From Nakataea oryzae (taxonomy: Eukaryota > Ascomycota > Sordariomycetes > Magnaporthales > Magnaporthaceae), in NCBI GenBank assembly GCA_003049435.1, contig PYSQ01000029.1, positions 1-64,000 on the forward strand: a DNA stretch of 64,000 nt, written 5' to 3'. The notes beneath the pieces were generated by a model. It was given only the letters and a program-made list of their open reading frames with translations, was not told the DNA's origin and did no database searches. The translations under genes and the position numbers were made by a program. This document shows, in pieces, positions 1 through 9,630 of this stretch (position 1 is its first letter; each line of letters starts with the position of its first letter).

Positions 1-689
1 GCCCCGCCCGCGCCGCCCTCGAGGAGATCTTTTCCGGCGGCGGCGACGGCGACGGCGACGGCGGCACGGCGGACCGCATCCTCCGCCCCGGGGCCACCTG
101 GCGCCGCCAGCTGACGCAGCAGCCGCCCGTCCGGCGCCTGGGCGTCTGGACCCAGCAGCAGCGGCCCTGGCAGCCCGTCGGCTTCGAAGTGCTCGCGTAC
201 CCGGACGGCCTGCGCATGGGCGACCTGTACGACCTCTGCCTCGGCCGGCCGGGCGACCTCAACCTCAGCTTCCGGCCCTTTTGGTGGCCGCAGACGCCCG
301 CCCTCGGACACCAGCTGCGGTGCCGCCTCCGCCGCCGCCGCCGCTGGCCCCAGGACCACGAGGGCCTCGTCCCACCCTGGGAGGACGAGTCGCTGGCCAG
401 GCGGCCGGGGAGGCCGAGGGTCAGCTTCCAGGAGAGAGAAATGATTGCCCTGGTGGACGCGGCAACCGCCGTGGGCCTCGAGGAACCCCCAAGCGAGGAG
501 GGTCAGAGGGGGGTGAGCAAGGAAGGCGAGGAAGAGGACGACTACAGCGACGGCACCGTCGTCGACGCCGTACTGCGTCTCTACAAGATCAACACGCACG
601 GGGACCCGACCAACGGCGCCAACAGCCCCCACGCGAATTTTATAAACCAGTTCCGATTTCCGCAGCGCGACTCGCTCGCTTCGAAATAG
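1..689 (+). CDS. F-box-like hypothetical protein, 3' part only
   Basis: The reading frame is open from base 3 to a TAG stop at 687-689, and the 5' end lies outside the window. The visible 228 or so residues begin with an acidic Gly/Asp-rich linker. They continue through a block with QQPPVRRLGVWTQQQ and YPDGLRMGDLYDL, which resembles the C-terminal half of the large, poorly characterised fungal F-box family (substrate receptors of SCF ubiquitin ligases). The F-box itself would be N-terminal and is not seen, so the family call is inference from the general look of the C-terminal block. After it come a basic Arg-rich stretch and an acidic EEEDDYSD stretch. No intron is needed in the visible part. 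The next gene is convergent (its stop is at 981). Confidence 0.5.
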   Translation, partial: PARAALEEIFSGGGDGDGDGGTADRILRPGATWRRQLTQQPPVRRLGVWTQQQRPWQPVGFEVLAYPDGLRMGDLYDLCLGRPGDLNLSFRPFWWPQTPALGHQLRCRLRRRRRWPQDHEGLVPPWEDESLARRPGRPRVSFQEREMIALVDAATAVGLEEPPSEEGQRGVSKEGEEEDDYSDGTVVDAVLRLYKINTHGDPTNGANSPHANFINQFRFPQRDSLASK

Positions 690-980
690 CTGCACAGAAC
701 AACGAAACGCTCTTTTTTTCTTCTTTTTTTGCCATTGTCATTGAGTTTAATCCCTCATCCCCGGGGTTATTTTCATTTTATCCTAAAGAATGGCTTCCGT
801 CCATTGGGTTTTCAGTATATGAGGGACATACCTACTAGGTGCGCGAGGGCTGTGCTGATACTCAGCCCTTGGGGAAACCTAAAAAAAACACGTCATTTCT
901 AGCAGGCAACCCGGACTCGCCCGGACAGGCTGGGCCTGCTGCTCCTGCCAGTCGGCAAAGGCAAGCTGGGCCTGCTCTTG

Positions 981-1523
981 CTAGTCCGCCAAGACCGCCT
1001 CGGCATCTAGGTTCTTTTTCTTGCACTGGAGCTCGACGCCCTTGGCGAGAAACCAGGATACGAGCCTGCGGTCTCCGTTGCTGGCGGCCACCATGATGGG
1101 CGTCTGGCCCATCTTGTTACACCTACCCAGGTCGCACGAATGCTCAGCCAGGAAGGTAACCATCTCGAAGCTCTTCCGAGCAGCGACGGCGTGCATAAAG
1201 AGCGTCTCGCCACTCGACGCTTTTAGGAAGTCGACGTGGAAGTGCCAGGTCAGCACGAGGGTTTTGACAGTCTCGAGGTTTCCCTTGGTCACCGCGTGGA
1301 TGATGGGCGACACGCCATTCCTGTCCTCGATGACGCGGGGCGCTGCCTTGTACTCTTTCGAGTCGACAGGGAGGGCCCAGCGAGCAGAGAGGGTGGCCGT
1401 TTGCGCATCGATGCAGTGTTTGCACTGGCCCTGGGAGGCTGAGATGATGCGGTCAATCTCGGCCATTGCGATGGGTGGGGATCCCATGGGGGTCTCGAGC
1501 CTTCGCTGGTGAGGCATCGGCAT
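981..1523 (-). CDS. small ankyrin-repeat protein
   Basis: This is a single-exon 180-residue protein starting at the ATG complementary to 1521-1523 (a second Met lies two codons in). Three ankyrin-like units are readable: NGVSPIIHAVTKGNLETVKTL (about residues 69-89), a unit with GETLFMHAVAARKSFEMVTFL, and MGQTPIMVAASNGDRRLVSWFL near the C-terminus. Ankyrin repeats are protein-binding scaffolds, so the partner and function are unknown. There is no signal peptide or membrane segment. It is transcribed away from the PL26 gene across a shared 1.16-kb spacer. One oddity is that the reading frame continues for 33 sense codons beyond the TAG stop. The sequence there repeats the terminal residues, with TGG in place of TAG, so the protein may have been longer (see findings). 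Confidence 0.7.
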   Translation of the reverse strand: MPMPHQRRLETPMGSPPIAMAEIDRIISASQGQCKHCIDAQTATLSARWALPVDSKEYKAAPRVIEDRNGVSPIIHAVTKGNLETVKTLVLTWHFHVDFLKASSGETLFMHAVAARKSFEMVTFLAEHSCDLGRCNKMGQTPIMVAASNGDRRLVSWFLAKGVELQCKKKNLDAEAVLAD

Positions 1524-2679
1524 GCTTACTGCTGGTTAGCTGTGCGGTCTGGGATGAGGGTTGACTTATCTGTGCCAGCAGCTTGAGGTCAAGCTGCCCG
1601 AAACAGTGCTTGGTAGTCGCGACATGGGAAACGGGAATATTGGAGTCTGGGGTAGAGGTAGTTTTAAGCACCATCCGATGCCATTCCCAACTTTTTGTCC
1701 ACATTATACCAAGAACTTGCCTGGAAGGCTTCGATTCAATCACACTTCTTGGTTGTGCACTGGTTGATGTCTTCCAGGCGCCTTGTATTGCAAAGGTCAG
1801 GGATGGGCCGCAAAGAAGGAACAAAGACCGCATTGTGTCTCGGCCACTGACGCGGTCTGCCGGGCTTGCTGACAATGGAGAGCCGGCCATGATGGAAATT
1901 GTCCTTTGTGTTTCCGGGAGTCCTTGTGCATCAAACATGCGACTAATCAGAGCATGCGTGGCTCGGGCAATTTAGCCGGGCAGCAAACACGTGCTGCTCG
2001 TCGAGATTCAGGGGCATCCCGCGTCTGCTCATGTCGGCAGAAAAAGACCTTGGATCGACTCGCCGGCGCAGCCCGGAAATCGCCCGAGGGCCCGAGGGGC
2101 AGCTGATTGGGGCAAAAAATGCCACGTCGAGGCCGAGGAGGCCGAGGAGACCATCGTGGCGCCTCTCGGCGGTTCGGAGGAGTGTCTGCCGGGGTCCGAG
2201 CTTCCCCGGCATGCGCCGTCGGTGCCCGCTCACACCGTCCCTGGGGCTGCGGAGACTTTGGCGACCGCTGGCCCCGCCCCTGCAAGATCCAGTTTCGATG
2301 CTACCGGCAAAATTGACCAAGCAGGAGAGGGGACGAGGCGACGAGGGGGGGAGGGGGCCCACGAATGCGAAATTGCGGGCGCACGCCATGGTAGGGCCAT
2401 GTTATGCGATGGCAGCGGCGATGACTCGGTTCCGAGATTGGCATGGAGCAGTGTTTGCTGCCGTCGATGCGGGGAGCGGGCGGGCAGCGGCCCCTGTTTG
2501 CTTTTGCTTTTTTTGTGTTTACGTCTTGTCAGAGATATAACCGTGGGCGGTTCTCGCTGGGTACTTATCTACGCCCCCTCGCCACCTCGAGCGGCCAAGC
2601 AGCCCGTGCTCTGCAACAAAGTATTAAGCTTTGCAGGGTCGACCACTCGTCCGATCTCCTGCCCTGACACGCTGCTGCA
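1524..2679. other. divergent intergenic spacer, ankyrin gene / PL26 gene
   Basis: I see no coding region in these 1.16 kb. Several short frames are open on both strands but none resembles a protein family or has codon use like the neighbours. The stretch must contain the promoters of the two divergent genes. No consensus TATAAA box is evident close to the PL26 start; an AGATATAACC at about 2532 is the nearest AT-rich candidate. Confidence 0.6.
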
Positions 2680-5469
2680 ATGTTGTCAAGGGCGGCCCTC
2701 TGCCTGGCCGCCGCGGCCGGCATCCTCCCGGGCGCCGCGGCCGGGCCGACCGTCGAGAGCGCCAAGGTCGGCTGGCTGGGCGGCTCGGCGCCGGCGCACC
2801 ACGCAGGCGTCACCTTTGGCCTGCCGTGGTCGCGCGGCAAGCACCGGCCCTGCCAGACAAAGTTCACCACGGCCGACGGCGGCGACATCCAGTCGTGGGT
2901 GACGGCCTACTGGCCCGACGGCTCCATCAAGTGGACGGGACACGCGGTCCCGGCTGCCGGCCGCCCGGCGCCGGAATACACGGTGCTCGCCACGACCGGC
3001 TCGGTCCCTGGCAACTCGACGACCAAGCGGAGCCTCGCCGCCGATTCCAAGCCGAACCTGGTAAAGTCCAACAGCGAAAGCGAAATCACGGTGGATACGG
3101 GCAAGATTTCCGTGTCGTTCGCCAAACAGGGCAGCGCTCTCGTCAAGTCAATCGCGACGGCAGGCGGAAAAGTAGTCGGGAGGAACGGCAGGCTCGTCCT
3201 GCACTCGCAGTCGGGCGTCGCCGATGACGCCGGCGGCAGCACCGGCCCGGCCATCGAGCACTACAGCTTCGGCGGCAGCATCGACAACGTGACAGTGAGC
3301 GAGGACTCGTCGGTGCGGGCGCTCGTGACCGTCCGCGGCACGCACCAGACGACGGCCAGCAGCGCATCGCACGGCGCCTGGCTCCCCTTTGTGCTGCGCT
3401 TCTACCTGTACGCCGGAGCCGAGTCGATGCGCATCGTGCACAGCATCGTCTTTGACGGCGACGCGCAGAAGGACTTCGTCTCGGGCGTCGGCATCCGCTT
3501 CGACGTGCCGCTCGATGGCGAGCAGCTGTACGACCGGCACGTGCGCTTCTCGGGCGTGGACGGCGGGCTCTTCAGCGAGGCCGTCAAGGGCATCACGGGG
3601 CTGCGGCGGGACCCGGGGCTGGCGGTCAAGCAGGCGCAGTTTGACGGCCGCAAGACGCCCGACGAGAGCACCTGGGACACCAGGGTGACGTCGCGGCTGC
3701 ACTGGATCCCCAACTTTGGCGACTTCAGCCTGACGCAGCTGACGCCCGACGGCTTCAGCATCAAGAAGCGGACCAAGGCGGGCCAGTCGTGGGTGCACAG
3801 CACGGGAGGCACGAGGTCCGGCGGCATAGCCTACCTGGGCGGCGCGAGCAAGGGCGGGCTCGCCGTTGGGCTGCGGCACTTTTGGAAGCGGCACCCGACG
3901 GCGCTCGACGTCAGGAACGCGGCCAACGACACGGGCGAGCTGACGCTGTGGATCTACAGCCCAGAGGCCCAGCCGCTAGACCTGCGGCCCTTTCACGACG
4001 GGCTGGGCCAGAAGACGTACAAGGATCAGCTGGACGCGCTGGAGATCACGTACGAGGACTGGGAGGAGGGTTTCAACACACCGTACGGCATCGCGCGAAC
4101 GAACGAGGTCTTTGTGTTCCCGTTCGCCCAGACGCCCTCTCGACAAGCGCTCTCGGATCTGGCCGAGCACATCGAGAACCCGCCCGTGCTTACGGCGTCG
4201 CCCGAGACGTACCACGCGTCGGGCGCCTTCGGCACGTACTGGTCGCTGCCGGGCAAGACGGCGTCGCCGACGGCCACGTCCATGGAGCGCAACCTCGACA
4301 TGCTCTTCAAGTTTTACGAGGGCCAGGTGGAGCAGCGGCGGTGGTACGGGTTCCTGGACCACGGCGACTTCATGCACACGTACGACGCGGACCGGCACAC
4401 GTGGCGCTACGACGTGGGCGGGTACGGGTGGGACAACTCGGAGCTGTCGCCCGACCTCTTCTTCTGGCAGCAGTTCCTGCGCACGGGGCGGGCCGACGTG
4501 TACCGCTTCGCCGAGGCGCAGACGCGGCACACGGGCGAGGTGGACGTGTACCACGTGGGCAAGTGGAAGGGGCTGGGCACGCGGCACGGGGTGCAGCACT
4601 GGGGCGACAGCGCCAAGCAGGCGCGCATCTCGACGCCGCAGTACCGCAAGTACTTTTACTTTGTGTCTGGCGGCGACGAGCGCGTGGGCGAGCTGATGGC
4701 CGAGACGCTGGACGCGGACGCGACGTTTGGCATCCTGGACGCGCGGCGCAAGGTGCGCAACGACGGCTTCAAGCCGTCGCCCACGGCGGCCGACATCGGG
4801 CTCGGCACTGACTGGGGCGCGCTGGCGGCGGGGTGGCTGATCGAGGTGGAGCGGCGCGGGCCGCGGCACGGCGAGGCGCTCGACAAGCTCAACCGCACCA
4901 TGGCGGGCATCGCGGCGCTGCGCAACGGCTTCGTGACGGGGTCGGCCACGTACAACACGCGCACGGGCGAGCTGGGCCCGCCGCCGGGCGACGACGGCAA
5001 CCGGGGGGTCGTGGGCATCTCGCACCTGTCGGCCATGTTTGGCCTGGTCGAGGTGGTGCACGAGATCACCGAGCACTTTGGCGGCGGCGACGCGCTGCCC
5101 GCGGGCTTCGACGCCGCCTGGCTCGACTACTGCGTCTACTACGGCGCGTCGGGGGCCGAGCAGGCGGCGCGCTACGGCAGCGCCTTCTCGGGCGTGAGCC
5201 TGCGCCAGGGCCACTCGCGCCTGACGGCCTACGCGGCGGCGCGGCTGGGCGGCCAGGGCAACGGCACGGCGCTGGCGCGGCGGGCGTGGGACGAGTTCCT
5301 CGGCAAGGACGGGCTGCGGCCAAACCTGCCGTGGGCGACGACCAGGGTCAACACGACCGACTTTGTCGGCCCCGCGGACGAGGCGCCGTGGATGAGCTCC
5401 AACGACATGGGGCTGTATGGGTGTGCGGCCATTGAGAACCTGCAGCTGGTGCCGGCTGCGATTCCCTGA
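2680..5469 (+). CDS. secreted exo-rhamnogalacturonan lyase-like protein (PL26 family)
   Basis: This is a single-exon protein of 929 residues. A hydrophobic signal peptide (residues 1 to about 21, ending PGAAAG) predicts secretion. The N-terminal region has the pattern of the PcRGLX-type N-terminal domain: VTFGLPWSRGKH, then a segment with YWPDGSIKWTGHA. A long central region follows (HYSFGGSID, HSIVFDGD, FVSGVGIRFDVPL), then an alpha/alpha-barrel-like C-terminal half (FLDHGDFMHTYD, GYGWDNSE, TRHGVQHWGDS). This order matches polysaccharide lyase family 26, which releases unsaturated galacturonosyl-rhamnose from the end of rhamnogalacturonan I in pectin. Length fits the family. I cannot name its catalytic residues with certainty. 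Codon use is strongly G/C-ending, as in the other left-arm genes. An AATAAA lies 44 nt past the stop. Confidence 0.75.
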   Translation: MLSRAALCLAAAAGILPGAAAGPTVESAKVGWLGGSAPAHHAGVTFGLPWSRGKHRPCQTKFTTADGGDIQSWVTAYWPDGSIKWTGHAVPAAGRPAPEYTVLATTGSVPGNSTTKRSLAADSKPNLVKSNSESEITVDTGKISVSFAKQGSALVKSIATAGGKVVGRNGRLVLHSQSGVADDAGGSTGPAIEHYSFGGSIDNVTVSEDSSVRALVTVRGTHQTTASSASHGAWLPFVLRFYLYAGAESMRIVHSIVFDGDAQKDFVSGVGIRFDVPLDGEQLYDRHVRFSGVDGGLFSEAVKGITGLRRDPGLAVKQAQFDGRKTPDESTWDTRVTSRLHWIPNFGDFSLTQLTPDGFSIKKRTKAGQSWVHSTGGTRSGGIAYLGGASKGGLAVGLRHFWKRHPTALDVRNAANDTGELTLWIYSPEAQPLDLRPFHDGLGQKTYKDQLDALEITYEDWEEGFNTPYGIARTNEVFVFPFAQTPSRQALSDLAEHIENPPVLTASPETYHASGAFGTYWSLPGKTASPTATSMERNLDMLFKFYEGQVEQRRWYGFLDHGDFMHTYDADRHTWRYDVGGYGWDNSELSPDLFFWQQFLRTGRADVYRFAEAQTRHTGEVDVYHVGKWKGLGTRHGVQHWGDSAKQARISTPQYRKYFYFVSGGDERVGELMAETLDADATFGILDARRKVRNDGFKPSPTAADIGLGTDWGALAAGWLIEVERRGPRHGEALDKLNRTMAGIAALRNGFVTGSATYNTRTGELGPPPGDDGNRGVVGISHLSAMFGLVEVVHEITEHFGGGDALPAGFDAAWLDYCVYYGASGAEQAARYGSAFSGVSLRQGHSRLTAYAAARLGGQGNGTALARRAWDEFLGKDGLRPNLPWATTRVNTTDFVGPADEAPWMSSNDMGLYGCAAIENLQLVPAAIP

Positions 5470-6490
5470 GGGCGGGCGGGTTGGCAGGGAGCAGGCAGAT
5501 AGAGAGAGGAGAAATAAAGAGAGAAATAGAGACAGAGACGGAGAGATCTGAATAATGCAAAGCATCTTCCTTGGACGAACTCAAGCAACGCAGCCACCCC
5601 CCGGCCCTTCCTTCCCTCTCTGTACAGCACAGGAAGGTGCGCCCCTTCCTAACCCGGGCCCTCGTACCCGGGCTGCTGGACCTGCGTCTTCTGCACGTGC
5701 TGCAAAGGTAGTTCTAGAATCGCCCGCAAAGCATGCATGGATCCATGGAGTCGACTCTGGAGCGACGCCGCCTCCCGCCATGCACCACTGCTCGTTTGCC
5801 TCGCCGAGCTCCAACCTTGTTTGCCCGCGTCCTGCGTCCGCCCACGCCCACGACATCCAGGGCGCTCCTTGGCCGTTGCGCCGACCACGGCATTATCCCC
5901 AGATGACTCTGCTGGTTCCATTTTAGCTTCCCGCCGACTCTGTGCGAATCTTTGCGATTTTCCCGGCGCGCACAGGGCTTTTGTCAGACGCTTCCACCAG
6001 CCTTGCCGGACCAAGCCCGACACCGAGCGCCGCGCTCCCGCCGAGCGGCCATGGCAGAAGATATCGCGGAAGTCTAGCCCAGCCCAGCCCAACCCGGCGA
6101 TTCGTGTGCAGGGGAAGGGGAGGGCGCCGTCAGCACGGCAGATCGCACGCCACCCCAGCCCAGCTCTCGATTTGCTTCGCCTACTTCAGACGGACGGCCC
6201 CCCCCAATACCGCGCCCCAATGTCTCGTCGTTTTAAAATTTCCCTCGCCTCCCTGTCCCCTGCCCTCCCCTCGTGCGGGCCCCAAGCTGCTGTCACCACC
6301 TCCGACGCTGAGCCGCCCAAACGTCCTCTCTGGGCCTGCTGGCAGACCCTGCATCTGCCTGACCCTTAGCCGCCTGCCCTCCAACCGCACGCGATGTCTT
6401 TGTCCGCCTCGACCACGTCCGCGTCCAGGGCTCCAGCACCCATCTGACCTCGGCACCGTCGTCAAGCGCGCCCCGGCCCCGCGCCGAGCC
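5470..6490. other. intergenic spacer PL26 / Pth11-like receptor
   Basis: Nothing coding is supported in this kilobase. It contains the GA-rich 3' region of the PL26 gene, and from about 5590 onward a C/T-rich composition (runs of CCC and CCT around 6180-6280) typical of sequence just upstream of fungal transcription starts. I read it as 3' UTR plus the promoter of the receptor gene. Confidence 0.55.
5513..5518 (+). terminator. AATAAA polyadenylation signal candidate of the PL26 gene
   Basis: An exact AATAAA lies 44 nt after the PL26 stop codon, within a GA-rich stretch (about 5500-5545). The position is suitable for a fungal 3' end. This is a motif match only, without transcript data. Confidence 0.35.
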
Positions 6491-8281
6491 ATGGCGCTGC
6501 CCGGCCCCGCCAGCCCCGGCGAAGACCTTGGCTCCATGCTCAGGATCACCACGGTCCTCATGACGAGCCTCACGGGCATATTCATGGGCTTCAGGCTCTT
6601 CATGGGCGTCGTCAGGCTCCGCTTCGGATGGGAGGATGGTCAGTATCGTCACTGCCAGCCATGCGCCTGATCGCTGCCTGTTCGGCCGCAGCCGCTGATC
6701 TGATGCATCCGCCACACGCAACGTCCAGCTCTGCTGTGCTTTGGCTGGGTAAGCAAATGGCGCGGCATGGTCACCACCGTGTTTTCCGGTCTGCTCCTTA
6801 TTGACAACAGCCACCAACCTGCCTACCTACCCCTCCAGGCCTGCTTCCTCGGAATGTGTACCGCGGACGCTCTTGGTGCGTGCCGCCACCGCAATCCAAG
6901 CTTCTCCTTGGGCTACCTAACACATGCCCAGCTACAAAATACGAGTTTGGCAAGCCTTACGCGGCCATTGCGCCCGAGAATCTCTCGAACATGAAGCTGT
7001 TTTCCGGGCTGATCGCGTCCATCACCTGGAGCTTCGCCGTCACGTCGGTCAAGGCCTCCTTTGCCGTCCTCTACATGCGGTTCCTGGCACACGCGGGCCG
7101 CAAGTGGGTCGTCCCGCTCAACAAGGGAATCCTCATCTTTCTCGCCTGCCAGGCCATCGAGGAGGTGACGGTGGTGACCTTCCAGTGCGTGCCCATCGAT
7201 TCTCAGTGGAGAACCGACATTGAAGGAACGTGTTACGCCCTCGTCCCCATGTGGCTGTGCGATGTGCGTGTGAGCCTCGAGCTTGTCTCAGACTAACCCC
7301 CCCTCGGTTTTGCTGCTGCACACCCCTGGCTGACAATCTCTGCCGCATCTTCTGGGCAACCACAGTTTGCGTTCAACCTCGCCACCGATTTGATATTGTT
7401 TCTGCAGCCTATCCCGGCCATATGGAGCTTGAGATTCATATCGACAGCAAAGAAGATCGGAATCATCACCATGCTCTCGTTGGGGCTTACGTATGCACTC
7501 GGTGGCTTCCTTTCACACAAGCTGACTCCGGCGCTGGCCGATTCCTCGCTGACACAACCTTGTGCCCTCGCTGGCGATGCAGTGTTTGCATTATTTCTGT
7601 TGTGCGGCTTTTTGCCGTCCTCCGACTAATTCGTGGCAACTACAGTCCATGTGCGTTCGCTCTCCTACAGCCCGAATCTCTTTCCATTTACTATGAGCGT
7701 TTTCTACCGAGGCCCCCACCGTTTCTAATTATATGAGATGTGCAGATGACGCTGCCATCGCGGTCATATGGTGTCAGGTCGAGGTTGGAACTTTGATCAT
7801 CTGCAGCTGTGTACCGCACCTACACCAAGCCGTTCTTCGAATCGAGCCCCTTTGCAAGCTTTTTAATATGCAGCACAAGAACCAGCAGAACGTGGGCCAA
7901 GGCACCGCCGATACCAAGACCTTCAAAGAGTGGACATGGAGGATCTGCAGCCTCGGATGTCAGGGTGGTAGGAGCCGAGGTGCTGGCGAGGGTGTCGTTG
8001 TTGACGTGGAGCGGGCCGATGACAGCCAGGAAGAGTCAGGGCAAACAGTCGCTACGCAGGCATCATTCTTCGAGGGGAAGGGCTCTTTCGGGTCCATTCT
8101 TTCCTGCTGTCGGTCCATGATATTCTCCTTCACGAGCGTCTGGGGTGGCCCTGGCGGCAACGAAGAGCGTAATAGTAATGCCTACACCAGGCCTTCGATA
8201 ATGGCGGGTCTCGAGGCCACCGGGCAGACCCCCACCTCGGCAAGAAGGACGGGGATGGCCACGGTCCCAGAAGCTGTATAA
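6491..8281 (+). CDS. Pth11-like integral membrane protein (fungal rhodopsin-domain family)
   Basis: I rebuild seven exons: 6491-6638, 6729-6748, 6839-6875, 6932-7263, 7366-7490, 7583-7650 and 7746-8281, giving 421 residues. All junctions are GT-AG and keep frame. Exons 2 and 3 are only 20 and 37 nt. The spliced product has seven hydrophobic segments: MLRITTVLMTSLTGIFMGF, DALLCFGWACFLGMCTA, one in LFSGLIASITWSFAVTSV, ILIFLACQAIEEVTVVTF, FAFNLATDLILFLQPIPAIW, IGIITMLSLGLTVCIISVV and AAIAVIWCQVEVGTLIICSC. A polar cytoplasmic tail follows. The W-(E/D)-D-A-L motif before TM2 and VCIISVVRL in TM6 are typical of the fungal rhodopsin-domain / Pth11-like family, putative surface sensors. There is no N-terminal CFEM domain. 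The ligand is unknown. The exon model is the main uncertainty. Confidence 0.75.
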
Positions 8282-9630
8282 AGCTAGGCGGTCAATAGAA
8301 GACAAATACAATCTTGAGCATCTGACAAGCCTAGGTAGCCATCGCACCCAGGGAATCCGGCCCGCTGCGAGGCTTGGCCCCCGGCGGGCCCAGACGGGCT
8401 CCAGGGCAGCTCGCCACCAGTCAGAAACGCGATACTTTGATAGCGCGGGGAGTGTTGTCTGCAAGCGAGGCTCCAGACATCACGCGGAGTAGGACTGGCG
8501 TGAGCGCGAGCCCTGGTCGGGACGATCGCCCGGGCATCCACTGCTTGGCCGGACGGACACGAGGGCTATCCCGGCCTCCGGGCACAACACGTGCGCAATG
8601 CCCGAGTCTGCAGAGCTCAAGCGCGCGGATGGCGAGCCGAGGACGCTGACTCTCGCAGCGCGCGCAGGCTCGGCTATCCTCGAGCCAAATCCATGCCAAT
8701 CCTGACGACGCCCGCCAACGCATATCCTCGGGCTCACGGGCGGCGGCGCATGCAAACAAAGCCTTGAGCGCCTGCTGCTATCGAGCGATATCAGAACGTT
8801 CCATTTCCTTCCTTCTTTTCGGCCGATTCTGGCCTCTTCCGCATGGCTCCATCTTGCATCGACGTGCCCCTGAGGCAACGTCTTGGGTGGCACTGCTCCA
8901 CCCCTGTTCGCGCCTAGCCTAAATCCCAGTGATTGGCGGTTTTGGACTCGCCGTCGACGGCGGCACCAAAGACGCCGCATCGACCAAATCGGGAACCCCT
9001 GCGACGCCGCCGGCCAGTAAGACGGCCGAAGCGCCAGCGCTGCGTGATCCAGACCTTTTTTTTTTGTTTTGTTTTTTTTCTTTGTCCATCCCCGACGCCC
9101 ACGCCCTCCACAGGCCCCGGAGTGCGGCCCCCTTCACTGTCTGGGCGATCACCAAAGGGGGTGGGCGCCTGGAGTCCGCGACTGGACGGGCTGGGCGTCC
9201 CCGCCGACCGCGACGCTGTATGCCGGCACTGCTGCCGACGAGCCGTGCACCGTCACGGTGGCATCCTTCCCCTTTGGGGCCGCGAGCACTAGCCATGTCT
9301 TCCGGCGCGGGGCCTGCCACCTCCCCTTCCTGGGCGGGCGGCTGCGTCGTCGTGGCGGCTCGAGCGAAGCCCATAGAGCCATGTGTCGAAGGCGGGAGGG
9401 TCAGTTGGTGGTGCTGACGGAGTGCTCCCTGGGTCCCAAAAGCTTCCTGGCCCTTCTTTGACTCGGCACGTCTCCAGAAAGAACACCACCCTTCCCGGAC
9501 GGCCGCGGGGGATATAAAAGGCCGTGTCGGGCCCTGCCTGTTTCTTGCTTCGTGCCCCTTCTCACCAGCCCCGTCACCCCCTTTTCCACTTTGCCTGTAC
9601 CCACCTCGTCACTGCAAGGCGGCCGCAACG
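8282..9630. other. intergenic spacer and promoter region of the AA9 gene
   Basis: No gene is supported in these 1.35 kb. Overlapping open frames around 8929-9461 are low-complexity, Pro/Arg/Ser-rich and lack any family resemblance. A T-rich tract (about 9057-9080) lies about 550 nt upstream of the AA9 start. GCGGGG at 9505-9510, immediately before the TATA box, and CTGGAG at 9169-9174 both fit the loose CreA carbon-catabolite site SYGGRG. In GC-rich DNA such matches are expected by chance. Confidence 0.5.
9513..9519 (+). promoter_or_regulatory. TATA box of the AA9 LPMO gene
   Basis: TATAAAA lies 118 nt upstream of the AA9 start codon and is followed by C/T-rich sequence up to the ATG. A canonical TATA at this distance is common for inducible fungal secreted-enzyme genes. 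Transcription would start about 30 nt further down, leaving a leader of roughly 80-90 nt. Confidence 0.6.

Noticed and set aside
3976..5565. A 529-codon antisense frame over the PL26 gene
   Set aside because: It is a shadow of a GC-rich coding sequence. The sense strand has a signal peptide and family motifs.
8929..9461. Overlapping plus-strand frames upstream of the AA9 gene
   Set aside because: No start context, family motif or codon pattern supports them. The region fits a promoter, with the TATA box at 9513.
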